Shown: positions 56,401 to 64,000 of the stretch, piece after piece
How positions within the stretch are numbered: position 1 is the first letter of the stretch
Layout of the letters: each line of letters begins with the position of its first letter
Assembly (NCBI GenBank): GCA_029212615.1
Contig: JARGPJ010000002.1
Location: forward strand, 558,001-622,000
Direction of reading: 5' to 3'
DNA: 64,000 nt
Source of the DNA: Verrucomicrobiales bacterium
GTDB taxonomy: Bacteria > Verrucomicrobiota > Verrucomicrobiia > Verrucomicrobiales > DEV007
Made by a program: the position numbers and the translations under genes
Notes under the pieces: generated by a model
What the model saw: the letters and a program-made list of their open reading frames with translations, nothing else
Told to the model about the DNA's origin: nothing
Database searches by the model: none

Positions 56401-57036
56401 GGTCCCCCTGATCTCTTCCCCGTCGATAAAGGCACGAATAGATTCCGGCTTTCCGAATTGGTAACTCACCGCAACGTGATGCCAACCCGTATTCACCCCG
56501 AAGCCCGAAACTGTCGTCCATCGATGCCAGTCGCCCTTTCCTCCCTCATGCTCCCGGCTTCGAAACAGGAAATTCACTCCGGCCTGTCCTCCGACTGATT
56601 TCAAACGCAGCGCCCAATTTTGATTATTGTTAGAATAACCTTGGTTGTGGGTGCGCCCTTTGGAAATGATCGCCGCCTGCCCGTTGAACTTCGTGGGGTT
56701 GACCATCGCTTCCACCGAGATCACATCACCATTGTCGAAATCGAAGCGCGAATTTTCACCTTCATCGGGAATGATGACACGCTCACCACCATCAAGACGC
56801 AGCGCCTCGTTTCTTTCTCCAAAGAGCGGATATTCAGGAGCCGCTGGCCCCTGATCCGTAAGCTCTCTATTTTTGGTTTCCGAAACCTTGAAGTCAGCGT
56901 CCTTCGAGAATGACCAGTGCGCGACCGGATCCGAATCCCGAACGGCCCGCTCGAACGCCGGGATTTCCGCGGCCCCTGCCGATTTCACGGGGAGAAAGAC
57001 GCAGACTGAGAGGGAGATAACGAGAGCCCGTTGCAT
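53401..57036 (-). CDS. LamG/PA14-PSCyt1-DUF1549-DUF1553 protein, set 1
   Basis: 1211 aa with a signal peptide. Domains in order: LamG (about 65-285), a PA14-like domain (about 300-390, LHLYGPFESNVKFPND), PSCyt1 with haem motif CYRCH, DUF1549 (PSCyt2) with a second haem-like motif CARCH, and DUF1553 (PSD1, LYLRFLTRKPTPAERD). It is a multi-haem-like outer-surface protein of PVC bacteria, probably acting with DUF1501. Met4 at 57036 is chosen over the first Met (57045). Confidence 0.92.
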   Translation of the reverse strand: MQRALVISLSVCVFLPVKSAGAAEIPAFERAVRDSDPVAHWSFSKDADFKVSETKNRELTDQGPAAPEYPLFGERNEALRLDGGERVIIPDEGENSRFDFDNGDVISVEAMVNPTKFNGQAAIISKGRTHNQGYSNNNQNWALRLKSVGGQAGVNFLFRSREHEGGKGDWHRWTTVSGFGVNTGWHHVAVSYQFGKPESIRAFIDGEEIRGTWDMGGPTTAPPVVDNDEIWIGSSTGGSPGNSFIGSLDEVALYRRALSAETLIARYERVEPPLILPEAKKGVVSLHLYGPFESNVKFPNDPGEALISWSQKAMGFIRIPRKFDDWGVREDWGTGVIVRAVTEIELEAGEYEFLGRSRSVSRLFVDGENILDFPKVSRGGGAHNHVQPVPEVPRAGMRPHAMDDIEKIVKFTSPGGTHTVVFDVMVGGPKKRLEFGEACLAIAKGEEMFHLIAPGSARGPKLTDEGWLAFAAETGEMLDHFDRDNRRAADQQAGYWDMRHELAAKHLVGDSDGGSIDDIILARLESARKESDDPDSFFNQEVRPIFAEHCYRCHGEKEKGGLNLQKQESLFAGGESGIPAVVPGDPHGSFVIEVVAADADDDRMPPKGGGLSAGERSILEKWVKDEGGKIQHAAKEIGEQTPLVDDLTFLRRVWIDTLGIAPPVKDIRDFQADPSPDKREKMIARLLADERWADNQVGYWQDVLAENPNLLKPMLNNTGPFRFWILEALRDNKPMDRFATELITMRGSTWGGGAGGFGVATQNDVPMAAKAHIVGTAFLGVDMKCARCHDAPYHETTQEDLFQMAAMLELREIKVPETSSVPAAFFDHVAEGGRESLIEVTLPIGAKVQAEWPFDEFISEIPEGVIVDPNDTRERIAADVTFSRRFAEVIVNRMWSRFIGAGIVEPVDDWEGHAPADPELLAYLTDDFIRGGYDLRKLAGRIMNSRVYQQVAQDPPVNIVDADRFFEAPYRRRMVAEQVVDNAWHIAGKQMDLGKLTMDIEGRLAPDFFMNFGSPQRAWEFSTLANERDRPSLAMPKIQAVVDVLRAFGWRTSRQEPTSHRIEDPNPLQPGVLANGVMGSWLTRLTDESEITQLCVDAESVEWLTDQLYLRFLTRKPTPAERDVFSALLSDGFEQRVVPAAERAPAPKVERMPYVSWSNHLHSEANSIKQQEEAMARAGDPPTRYLRTHWREQAEDALWALLNAPEMIMVP

Positions 57037-57291
57037 AACTCCCATCCAAATTCGAGATTACCACCCTTTCGGTCAAGCTTATGGGAGTCCGAATCTGCGT
57101 ATGCAAAATCGTCTCAGGACGCTCATGAATGCTTCGTCATTCTCCCCGATCATGCCGATGCTTCAGGTATGCTCAGTTAAAATCCCCCTTTGCAAAAGCG
57201 AATCTCCTCAAAGAAAACATCCGCCTCGTGATCTGCCATCACCAGTGAACGCTTCCGCTCTCCGCACGAGGAACCCCGGAGATTGAATCGA

Positions 57292-57322
57292 GGAGTCGAG
57301 GGATTCTCTTCCTCTCGACTCC
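57292..57322 (-). terminator. Hairpin after the EF-hand gene
   Basis: A perfect 9-bp stem GGAGTCGAG (57292-57300) / CTCGACTCC (57314-57322) on the minus strand downstream of 57339. No T-run, so it may be Rho-assisted. Confidence 0.4.
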
Positions 57323-57338
57323 GTGATGAAAGACGCGC

Positions 57339-57788
57339 TCACTCAGCGGGCTCAGGACGCTTCGGAATCACGCCTTTACCGGTATCTTCCATTCCTTTTC
57401 CTTTTTCGCCCTTACCCTTTTCCCCTTTGCTTTTTCCCTTCCCTTTCTCCATGCCTCCTCCCGGACCGCCCGCGCCCCCGGAACCGCCGGGCCGCGGACC
57501 ACCCCGAAAGGCGGACATTTCCGCAAGCTCTTCCTCGGTGATTTCATCATCCTCTCCCGCTAGAAAAGAGAAAGATCGATCCGCCCGCTCAAGAGCTGAC
57601 TTCACCTGAAACACAACCCATTCGGCCTTATCCACCCCACCGCTGCCATCGGTATCGATCTCGGAGAATTCCGGCTGAGGTGGCCCTCCACGACCTTTGC
57701 CGCCTTTTCCTTTCTCCTGAGCAGCAGTGAAGAACGGCACGACTGACAAAGCGATAACAACGATAGTGATTGATGAGATATTTTTCAT
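57339..57788 (-). CDS. Secreted EF-hand calcium-binding protein
   Basis: 149 aa with a signal peptide (MKNISSITIVVIALSVVPFFTAAQ). One canonical EF-hand loop, DTDGSGGVDKAEW (residues about 46-58), and a second degenerate loop at LAGEDDEITEEEL. The C-terminal half is Gly/Lys/Pro-rich and low in complexity (GGAGGPGGGMEKGKGKSKG). Calcium binding by the first loop is expected; the tail may bind anionic polymers. It stands alone between the two divergent PSCyt sets. Confidence 0.85.
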   Translation of the reverse strand: MKNISSITIVVIALSVVPFFTAAQEKGKGGKGRGGPPQPEFSEIDTDGSGGVDKAEWVVFQVKSALERADRSFSFLAGEDDEITEEELAEMSAFRGGPRPGGSGGAGGPGGGMEKGKGKSKGEKGKGEKGKGMEDTGKGVIPKRPEPAE

Positions 57789-57911
57789 GAATTCGGTAGT
57801 GCGAGTTTAAACCCCCTCCCGCAGCAAAAGTTTCGATTCTTCAAACAGGTTCTCCAATATTGAAAGAATCCCGGAACCATTTCCCCTTGATGGAGTTTAC
57901 CAAACCACGTC

Positions 57912-60362
57912 ATGAGATTTACCTTCCTATTCATTTCCTCCATCTCACTCAGCCTCTCTCTTTCCGACGCAAAGGGAGAGGAACTCACCGACGCACAGAT
58001 CGATTTCTTCGAAACAAAGATTCGTCCTGTGCTCGCCGATGCCTGCTATGAATGCCATTCCAACGAAGGGGGGCGAGTCAAAGGCGGCCTCGCCCTCGAC
58101 ACTCGTGACGCGATGATGCTGGGCGGCGACAGCGGTGGAGTGGTCACTCCCGGGGATCCCGATGACAGCCTTCTCTGGATCGCGATGAGCTACACGGATG
58201 CGGACTACGAAATGCCTCCGAAGAAACGACTGGCTCCTGAAGTTGTCGCCGACTTCCGAAAGTGGATCGAGATGGGTGCACCTGATCCCCGCGTTACCGA
58301 GAAACAAATCATCAAGTCGGAAATCGACATTGAGAAAGGTCGTGAGTTCTGGTCCTTCCAGCCTCCTGTAAAAACTCCACCCACCGAAACTGAGAACACG
58401 ACATGGGCCACCAGTGAGATTGATCGCTACGTCCTTTCTTCACTCGAAGAAAATTCACTCACCCCCGCGCCGAATGCGACTCCTGAAACTTTGATTCGAC
58501 GACTCTCCTATGACCTTACCGGACTCCCCCCGACTCCGGATGAACAGGGAATCTTTCTCGCGCAATGGAAGGCAGACCCCGCCAGGGCTCTCGAGGAGCA
58601 CATCGACAGACTCCTCGCGAGTGAACGGTTCGGCGAACGTTGGGGACGGCACTGGCTTGACGTTGTCCGATACGCTGAATCGACCGGGAAGGAAACGAAC
58701 ATGACCTACCCACATGCGTGGCGCTATCGCGACTACGTGATCGATTCGTTCAATGCCGACAAACCCTACGACTACTTTCTCACTCAGCAAATCGCGGGAG
58801 ATCTCCTCCCTGCGAAAACGGATGAGGAGTGGCAGGAAAATTTGATCGCGACAGCCTACCTCGCGCTCGGCTCCAAAGGTCTTAATCAGGACAACAGCCG
58901 GCAGTTTCAGATGGACGTGGTTGATGAACAGATCGATACCGTGAGTCAGTCCGTTCTCGGTCTCACCGTCTCCTGCGCACGCTGTCATGATCACAAATTC
59001 GATCCCATTCCGATGCTGGATTACTACTCAATGGCAGGAATCTTTTTGAGCAGTGAAACCTTTTTCGGCACGGTCACTAATGCGCAGAACAAGCGCCCTT
59101 CAGAATTACTCCTTCTCCCGATCCCTGATCCGGTCGGTAAAAAGCTTTCCCGGGAAGAGGTGAGTTCGCTGGAAAACCGACTCACTTCAATGCGAAACGA
59201 AATGATCGAATACCGGAGCGCTCGCGATTCGATGAATGGCAACGCCGCCGGCGATGCGGCAAAAAAGGCACTGCGGACCCGCTCACAAATGGCAATTCTC
59301 CAGGCTCGCCTCAGCGGTCTCGAAGAGGATGGTCGCCAAAAGACGTTTGCCATGGGTATGCAGACACTTGATGCGCCGGTCGAAGCTGCCGTTCTCGTGC
59401 GGGGCGAAATCGACAAGCCCGCCCAGACCGTGAATCGCGGATTCCTTCAGGTAGTGCAGCATGACGGCGCTGAGCCCATTCCCGCCGATTCCGACGGCAG
59501 GCGCGAACTCGCCGAATGGCTCACGTCCGAAGAGAACACTCTCACTGCCCGGGTCATGGCGAACCGCATCTGGCTTCAACTCTTCGGCGAAGGCATTGTC
59601 CGCACCCCTGATAATTTCGGCACCGCCGGACAGCTCCCGACCCACCCCGAGCTCCTCGACTATCTTGCACTCCGCTTCATTGAAAATGGCTGGTCGGTCA
59701 AATCCCTCATACGGGAGATCGTGCTAACCCGCACCTATCGCATGAGCAGTGAATTTGATTCGACGGCATACAGTCAGGACCCGGAGAATACTCTTCTATG
59801 GCGGGCGAGTCCACGACGTCTCGATGCTGAAGCGATTCGGGATTCGATGCTCGCAGCGAGCGGCACCATCGACCTGCAACGTCCACACGGCTCCTACATT
59901 GCCGAAATGGGTGACGTTCGAGTGGGCATTCGCATCAATGAAGAAAGCATCAATGAACCTTCCTCCTATCGATCGGTCTACCTCCCCGTCGTCCGGGATC
60001 TCGTTCCCGACTCTCTTGGCCTCTTCGACTTCGCCGAACCCGACGTGGTGCGCGGCAGCCGCGAATCAACAAACGTCCCCTCGCAGGCACTCTACCTGAT
60101 GAACAACGACTTCGTTGCAGATCAGGCAAAAGCAATGGGAAGCAAACTGTTCAACGAATTCGACAGCCTTGAAGAGCGCATTGCTGCAGCCTTTCAGCAC
60201 ACCTTCAGCAGGCTTCCCACGCACGATGAAACACGATCCGCCGCCGCTTTCATGCAAGCCTTCTCGTCCTCCGGAGAAACGGGAGAGACAGATCCAATCC
60301 TCGCTCTTTCAATGTTCTGTCAGGGCCTCATTTCCTCCTCTGAATTCCGCTACCTCTACTAA
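57912..60362 (+). CDS. PSCyt1-DUF1549-DUF1553 protein, set 2
   Basis: 816 aa with a signal peptide. PSCyt1 with CYECH (about residue 45), then DUF1549 (GLPPTPDEQ, GERWGRHWLDVVRYAES, SCARCHDHKFDP) and DUF1553 (ANRIWLQLFGEGIVRTPDNFG, YRMSSEFDS). It lacks the LamG and PA14 domains of set 1 and is therefore the compact form. The next gene starts two bases after its stop, so translation is coupled. Confidence 0.93.
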   Translation: MRFTFLFISSISLSLSLSDAKGEELTDAQIDFFETKIRPVLADACYECHSNEGGRVKGGLALDTRDAMMLGGDSGGVVTPGDPDDSLLWIAMSYTDADYEMPPKKRLAPEVVADFRKWIEMGAPDPRVTEKQIIKSEIDIEKGREFWSFQPPVKTPPTETENTTWATSEIDRYVLSSLEENSLTPAPNATPETLIRRLSYDLTGLPPTPDEQGIFLAQWKADPARALEEHIDRLLASERFGERWGRHWLDVVRYAESTGKETNMTYPHAWRYRDYVIDSFNADKPYDYFLTQQIAGDLLPAKTDEEWQENLIATAYLALGSKGLNQDNSRQFQMDVVDEQIDTVSQSVLGLTVSCARCHDHKFDPIPMLDYYSMAGIFLSSETFFGTVTNAQNKRPSELLLLPIPDPVGKKLSREEVSSLENRLTSMRNEMIEYRSARDSMNGNAAGDAAKKALRTRSQMAILQARLSGLEEDGRQKTFAMGMQTLDAPVEAAVLVRGEIDKPAQTVNRGFLQVVQHDGAEPIPADSDGRRELAEWLTSEENTLTARVMANRIWLQLFGEGIVRTPDNFGTAGQLPTHPELLDYLALRFIENGWSVKSLIREIVLTRTYRMSSEFDSTAYSQDPENTLLWRASPRRLDAEAIRDSMLAASGTIDLQRPHGSYIAEMGDVRVGIRINEESINEPSSYRSVYLPVVRDLVPDSLGLFDFAEPDVVRGSRESTNVPSQALYLMNNDFVADQAKAMGSKLFNEFDSLEERIAAAFQHTFSRLPTHDETRSAAAFMQAFSSSGETGETDPILALSMFCQGLISSSEFRYLY

Positions 60363-60363
60363 T

Positions 60364-61776
60364 ATGTCTCCCCCATCCCAACTCCCTTTCTCAAGACGCC
60401 GGGCTCTTAAATATGCCTCGAGCGGATTTGGCTATCTCGCCTTCGCCGCCCTCGCCCACGAACAGGCCCGCGCAGCGGGAACAAGCCGAATTGACCCGCT
60501 CGCCCCGAAAACCCCTCACTTCTCCGCCCGGGCAAAGCGCGTCATCTTTCTTTCGATGAGAGGAGCCCCCTCTCATGTCGATACCTTCGATTACAAACCA
60601 CAGCTCACCAAAGACAACGGCAAGGCCGGACAACTCGGGAGCACGCGGGGCGACATGCTGATGGGCTCCCCCTGGGACTTCAAGCAACACGGTGAAAGCG
60701 GCCTCTGGATATCAAGCCTTTTCCCCGGCGTCGCGAAACACGCCGACGACCTCTGCCTCCTCCGCAGCATGCAGACGGATCAGCCGAATCATCCTCAAGC
60801 CACCTTGCAGATGAATACCGGGAGCTTTCAGTTTGTACGACCTTCTCTCGGGGCATGGTCTCTCTACGGGCTTGGCACTGAGAACTCGGACCTTCCCGGT
60901 TTCATCACCCTGAACCCGCGCGGCAGCGCCCAGAACTACGGCAGTTCATTTCTCCCCGCAATCTACCAGGGAAGCAAACTTGATTCCGGCGCAGGACGAC
61001 GCGGTCCCAACGCAGGGGGCGGCGGTGCACCGAAAATCCCGAATATCAAAAACCGTGACATGAACGGTGAGCAGCAACGGGTCTGGCTCGACTATGTACA
61101 GTCACTCAATCAAAACGACCTTTCCAGAAGAGTCCATCAACCCGGAATCGAGGGGGTCATCGAATCATTCGAAATGGCGTTCAAAATGCAGGATTCACTT
61201 CCTGAACAGATTGACCTCACCGGCGAGTCACAGGCGACCCTCGACCTCTACGGCGTCGGCAACGCCACTACCGACACTTTTGCCAAACAATGCCTTCTCG
61301 CCCGCCGTCTTTCCGAGTCAGGGGTTCGCTTCATCGAAGTGAACCACAGCAGCTCATGGGATCATCATCAGAATCTCAAGAACGACATGGAAAAAAACTG
61401 CAGTGAGATCGATCAACCCATCGCCGCACTCCTCACCGACCTCAAGCAGCGCAATCTCCTCGACGACACCCTCGTGATCTGGGCCGGGGAGTTCGGACGC
61501 ACCCCGCACAGCCAGGGCAGCGACGGTCGCGATCACAACAACAAAGGCTTCACCACCTGGATGGCAGGCGGCGGCGTCAAAGGCGGTTTCAGCTACGGCT
61601 CAACCGACGAGCACGGCTACGAAGCCGTCGAGAACAAGATGCACATTCACGACTGGCACGCCACCATCCTGCACCTTCTCGGAATCAATCACGAGAAGCT
61701 GACCTACAACTACGCCGGGCGTGATTTCCGACTGACCGATGTACATGGCTACGTCGCTAAAGACATCCTCGCCTGA
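60364..61776 (+). CDS. Tat-exported DUF1501 protein, set 2
   Basis: 470 aa from the ATG at 60364. Twin-arginine signal SRRRALKYASSGFGYLAFAA. DUF1501 hallmarks: KRVIFLSMRGAPSHVDTFDYKP, SMQTDQPNHPQA, AKQCLLARRLSESGVRFIEVNHSSSWDHH, and VIWAGEFGRTPHSQGSDGRDH. The metal/active-site His and Asp residues of this class are all present. Partner of the PSCyt gene immediately upstream. A second, independent copy of the set at 52094-57036. Confidence 0.93.
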   Translation: MSPPSQLPFSRRRALKYASSGFGYLAFAALAHEQARAAGTSRIDPLAPKTPHFSARAKRVIFLSMRGAPSHVDTFDYKPQLTKDNGKAGQLGSTRGDMLMGSPWDFKQHGESGLWISSLFPGVAKHADDLCLLRSMQTDQPNHPQATLQMNTGSFQFVRPSLGAWSLYGLGTENSDLPGFITLNPRGSAQNYGSSFLPAIYQGSKLDSGAGRRGPNAGGGGAPKIPNIKNRDMNGEQQRVWLDYVQSLNQNDLSRRVHQPGIEGVIESFEMAFKMQDSLPEQIDLTGESQATLDLYGVGNATTDTFAKQCLLARRLSESGVRFIEVNHSSSWDHHQNLKNDMEKNCSEIDQPIAALLTDLKQRNLLDDTLVIWAGEFGRTPHSQGSDGRDHNNKGFTTWMAGGGVKGGFSYGSTDEHGYEAVENKMHIHDWHATILHLLGINHEKLTYNYAGRDFRLTDVHGYVAKDILA

Positions 61777-61812
61777 GACGTCGACTCCCCCTCCCTGCGC
61801 TGTGAGGTATTC

Positions 61813-62474
61813 CTAATCAGGAACCGAGGGCGTCGGTGTCGGTGAAAAGCTGCTGGCGATCTCATCTTGTTCGTCCTCAGACGGGACGGAAATTCTGACC
61901 GTTTTCAGGAAGCCGCAAGTCAGGACTCCTTTTGTGCTGCCCCGCCATGCGCGATGGAGTGCAAGAAGTCGTAGCGGGTTCGCATGAACGACAGGACGAA
62001 ATCAGGATCGACTCTTTCCGAATGAAACTGGGCGTAAGCCAGGTGCTGATTGATGCAGGTTTCGATACCGGAGATCGCTGAATTTCCGAAGAACTTCCCT
62101 TGGCCGGAAATCGCGATGAGCAGGCCGTTGAGAGCGACCTTTGGAAGATAGTAATCTTTGACTGCTACCGGCGTTACAAACTGATCCGACTCGGCAATGA
62201 ACCGGTCGTGAATCTTAGTGATGTTCAGCCAAGGAACTGTGCCGGCTTCCCAATAAGCTTCGTTTGCTCGCTTTGGAGTCGAGCCATTCCCAACTTTTGC
62301 GAGGGCGCCCAACTCCACCACCTCCCAACCCTCAGGCACAGGGCCCATTTCACTTTGCTTTTGAGGGTGGAGGCGCCCAGTCTCGTTGCGAAGTCCCTCA
62401 GTGCAGAGCGTGCGCATGAGGGCCTTTTTCAGCTCGCTGATGGCCTGAATGATTCTCTTCTGCGCTTCAACCGC
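61813..62474 (-). pseudogene. Remnant of type I restriction specificity subunit hsdS
   Basis: On the minus strand, AVEAQKRIIQAISELKKALMRTLCTEGLR is followed by a second target-recognition half (QSEMGPVPEGWEVVELGAL, GNGSTPKRANEAYWEAGTVPWLN, the ETCINQHLA motif). The frame ends at a TGA at 61920-61922 and resumes one frame away at TCGFLKTVRISVPSEDEQDEIASS, stopping at 61813-61815. So there is a missing N-terminal half, one frameshift and a lost C-terminus. Confidence 0.8.
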
Positions 62475-62701
62475 TCACTGCGTCATCGAAATGCAGAGCC
62501 GTTTCGTAAAGATCAGAGGAAGGATGAGATTCGCGCCCCCACGCTCACCCTGCGGGCTGCCCTGCCGGGCAGTCTATGTCGTTCCGCTCCATTCGGCGCA
62601 TCCTTCGCTCCGCGAATCGAGCAGGCAGCGTCCCAGATCCAGGATTCGAGGAATTTGTCTTTGGGAGCGGCAGCCTTTTTCACGGATTTCTGGATCGACA
62701 T
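62475..62701 (-). pseudogene. Remnant of type I restriction methylase hsdM
   Basis: The ATG at 62701 opens with an HsdM N-terminus (KDKFLESWIWDAACSIRGAKDAP). Homology resumes at LILPLIFTKRLC (62480-62530) and stops at a TGA (62475-62477). The two parts are separated by an out-of-frame insert of about 60 bp containing a GC-rich hairpin. The catalytic part is gone and the fragment runs straight into hsdS. Confidence 0.75.
62557..62572. repeat. GC-rich hairpin inside the hsdM relic
   Basis: CTGCCC-TGCC-GGGCAG, a perfect 6-bp stem, centred in the about 60-bp segment (62531-62590) that interrupts hsdM homology. It may be a small dispersed repeat; copies elsewhere would be needed to prove it. Confidence 0.4.
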
Positions 62702-62815
62702 CGGAATGGTATTCGGACCGACAGTAACCTGCCGATCGGAATCCAGGCAACTACGGAAATGTGGATATTCGCTTATTCCTCACCACTGGGCAGTCATGCT
62801 TTTCCCTCCCCGAAT

Positions 62816-63451
62816 CTACTCTCCTCCTTCGGCTTTCTGCCAGACAAAGCGGATCGCGAATGCCGTGAAACAGGCCCCGATGAGATTAGCAACCAGGTCC
62901 CAGCCGGTATTGCGGTAGTCCCCTATGTTATGGTGGGGGATCATCATTGAGGCGAAGAACTCGATCACTTCGTTGAGAGCTCCGAAGCCCATTCCTGCCG
63001 CAGTACAAATCCCAAGCATTCCGAGGGTGGGACGAATCGGTTCCCCACTCAGTCCCCGCAGACGCGAAGCGAGGGCCTGCCAGCAAAGCCAGGTAACGAG
63101 GCCGACTCCGATCCCGTGTACCAGTTGGTCATACTTTACATAGCCGGGGATGACCCGCCAGTTGTAGACCACCGCACTCGTATCAGGAAGGTGCCAATGA
63201 GGCGGAATCGGAACGAGTCCACCTATGATATGAAGGACCCCCCAGAAACTGAATCCCCACATGACATGAGGACCGAGACCGGCCCTCTTGTAGATACCTA
63301 ACACCGCAACAATAATGGCCATCATGACCATGAGATAGAGCAGGAATTCGTTATTCCTGCTCTTCACAATGTAGATGGCAGCAACCGAGAGATAGGCCCC
63401 GCTGAAGAGCAGAACCTGAGTCAGCTGCCGCCGGGACGCGACTTCACGCAT
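62816..63451 (-). CDS. DUF2238 (YjdF-like) membrane protein
   Basis: 211 aa with six predicted transmembrane helices. The family signature is KYDQLVHGIGVGLVTWLCW, followed by GALNEVIEFFA and IGDYRNTGWDLVANLIGA. DUF2238/YjdF is found widely in bacteria; the role is unknown. The LapA-like gene on the same strand overlaps its start by eight bases, so they are likely one transcript. Confidence 0.85.
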   Translation of the reverse strand: MREVASRRQLTQVLLFSGAYLSVAAIYIVKSRNNEFLLYLMVMMAIIVAVLGIYKRAGLGPHVMWGFSFWGVLHIIGGLVPIPPHWHLPDTSAVVYNWRVIPGYVKYDQLVHGIGVGLVTWLCWQALASRLRGLSGEPIRPTLGMLGICTAAGMGFGALNEVIEFFASMMIPHHNIGDYRNTGWDLVANLIGACFTAFAIRFVWQKAEGGE

Positions 63452-63698
63452 CTGCTTCCTCTTCCTGATCAGGTTGCGATTTGTTTCTCCGCTTTCTTCG
63501 CCTCATGAACGAATGCGCAACCCATCCGACGGTGAGACCGGAGAAGAAGAAGCCCAGGAAGAGCAAGGCCCGACTCACCTCGACCGTGCCAAAGAGGAAG
63601 TCCGCCTCTGTCGTCTCACGATTAATGAGAACAAAGACCAGAAGGATGAGGATAAGTGACAGTCCAAGCACGGTCTCAATTTTGTGGCGAATCGTCAT
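63444..63698 (-). CDS. LapA-domain (DUF1049) membrane protein
   Basis: 84 aa with two transmembrane helices (VLGLSLILILLVFVLINRE and ALLFLGFFFSGLTVGWVAHSF) and a basic-acidic cytoplasmic tail, typical of the LapA domain family (lipopolysaccharide assembly protein A in E. coli). It lies upstream of the DUF2238 gene and overlaps it by eight bases. LapB is not adjacent. Confidence 0.8.
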   Translation of the reverse strand: MTIRHKIETVLGLSLILILLVFVLINRETTEADFLFGTVEVSRALLFLGFFFSGLTVGWVAHSFMRRRKRRNKSQPDQEEEADA

Positions 63699-63959
63699 GT
63701 CCTAAGGTCGCTCCCCTGCGCCGGGTTTCATCCAATTTCTCTGCGTCACGCCAATCGGTGATCGGAATGACAATAAGAGCGGAAAGCAAGTCAATGAAGG
63801 CGTGGATAGAGTGGCCCGAGGCGAGCTACTGTCCGGGAACGCTAGCCGAAACCAATGCCTCTGCTTTGCACTGGGAAGACGCCCTTCGTTTCATGCCCCC
63901 CCTTCCTTGTAGAAACACCTTCCTATGCCTTGTGAGAATCAGCCACTCGCCCCCGCGAC

Positions 63960-64000
63960 ATGAATGTCTTCTTCTGGATTCTCGGAAGCGGTCTCTTGAT
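63960..64000 (+). CDS. 5' end of a membrane protein gene, possibly ZIP-type
   Basis: ATG at 63960 opens MNVFFWILGSGLLM, a hydrophobic start cut off by the window edge after 13 codons. The pattern resembles the first helix of ZIP metal transporters, but 13 residues cannot establish this. The 261 bases between 63699 and 63959 hold nothing else I can identify. Confidence 0.35.
   Translation, partial: MNVFFWILGSGLL

Noticed and set aside
60115..60363. N-terminal extension of the DUF1501 gene
   Set aside because: The frame is open, but it overlaps the end of the PSCyt gene and is not signal-like. The ATG at 60364 gives a proper Tat signal.
62100..62918. 272-aa plus-strand ORF over the hsd relic
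   Set aside because: It crosses the relic and the DUF2238 gene in antisense and has no recognisable domain; the minus-strand homology to HsdM and HsdS is clear.

Overview
The window looks like chromosomal DNA of a Verrucomicrobiota (PVC-group) bacterium. The evidence is two sets of planctomycete/verrucomicrobial cytochrome proteins (PSCyt1 + DUF1549/DUF1553) each paired with a Tat-exported DUF1501 protein, a DUF1080 protein, an ECF sigma factor with a FecR-like partner, EboA/EboB homologues, and many secreted or lipoprotein genes of unknown role. Base composition is moderately GC-rich throughout except for an AT-richer left edge (1 to about 1000). No rRNA, tRNA, CRISPR array or intact insertion sequence was recognised.

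Layout. 1-943: AT-rich edge with a truncated secreted protein and a small ORF. 1017-5831: glycine cleavage operon gcvT-gcvH-gcvP followed by an MTH1-like Nudix hydrolase. 5931-12039: housekeeping and envelope genes (rhomboid-like protein with zinc ribbon, membrane-anchored ASH/FnIII protein, cinA, rsfS, DUF1080, redoxin). 12139-20727: a two-partner secretion module (TpsB, TpsA, FecR protein) divergent from a CHASE2 adenylate/guanylate cyclase. 20842-24152: two overlapping two-component genes. 24236-31747: an envelope-stress island (DUF1328, YqaE/Pmp3, lipoproteins, an AlgB/NtrC-type sigma-54 activator, DUF2254, an OmpA-like lipoprotein, and a YqjD/YqjE-like operon). 32041-38188: a secreted protein, groEL, groES, dnaK and an orphan solute-binding lipoprotein. 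38269-40071: eboA-eboB. 40240-45791: a tandem pair of secreted NlpC/P60-like paralogues, a lipoprotein, msrA, small proteins and a CoaC-like flavoprotein. 45913-61776: two PSCyt/DUF1501 gene sets around an ECF sigma factor, a FecR-CBM9 fusion and a giant LamG/haem-motif protein. 61813-62701: relics of a type I restriction-modification locus. 62816-64000: YjdF-like and LapA-like membrane proteins and the start of another gene.

The strongest candidate for something undescribed is the island at 24.2-31.7 kb. Five of its transcription units carry GG-N10-GC (-24/-12, sigma-54-like) elements. Short palindromes of the form WTGC-N5-GCAW lie about 80-125 bp upstream of several of them, including pairs in front of the activator gene itself and the YqjD-like operon. 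This suggests a local sigma-54 envelope-stress regulon run by the encoded activator. A caveat is that three of the elements lie only 15-17 bp before the start codon, which would give almost leaderless mRNAs. Also notable are the FecR-CBM9 fusion cotranscribed with an ECF sigma factor, and eboA-eboB without the rest of the ebo genes.
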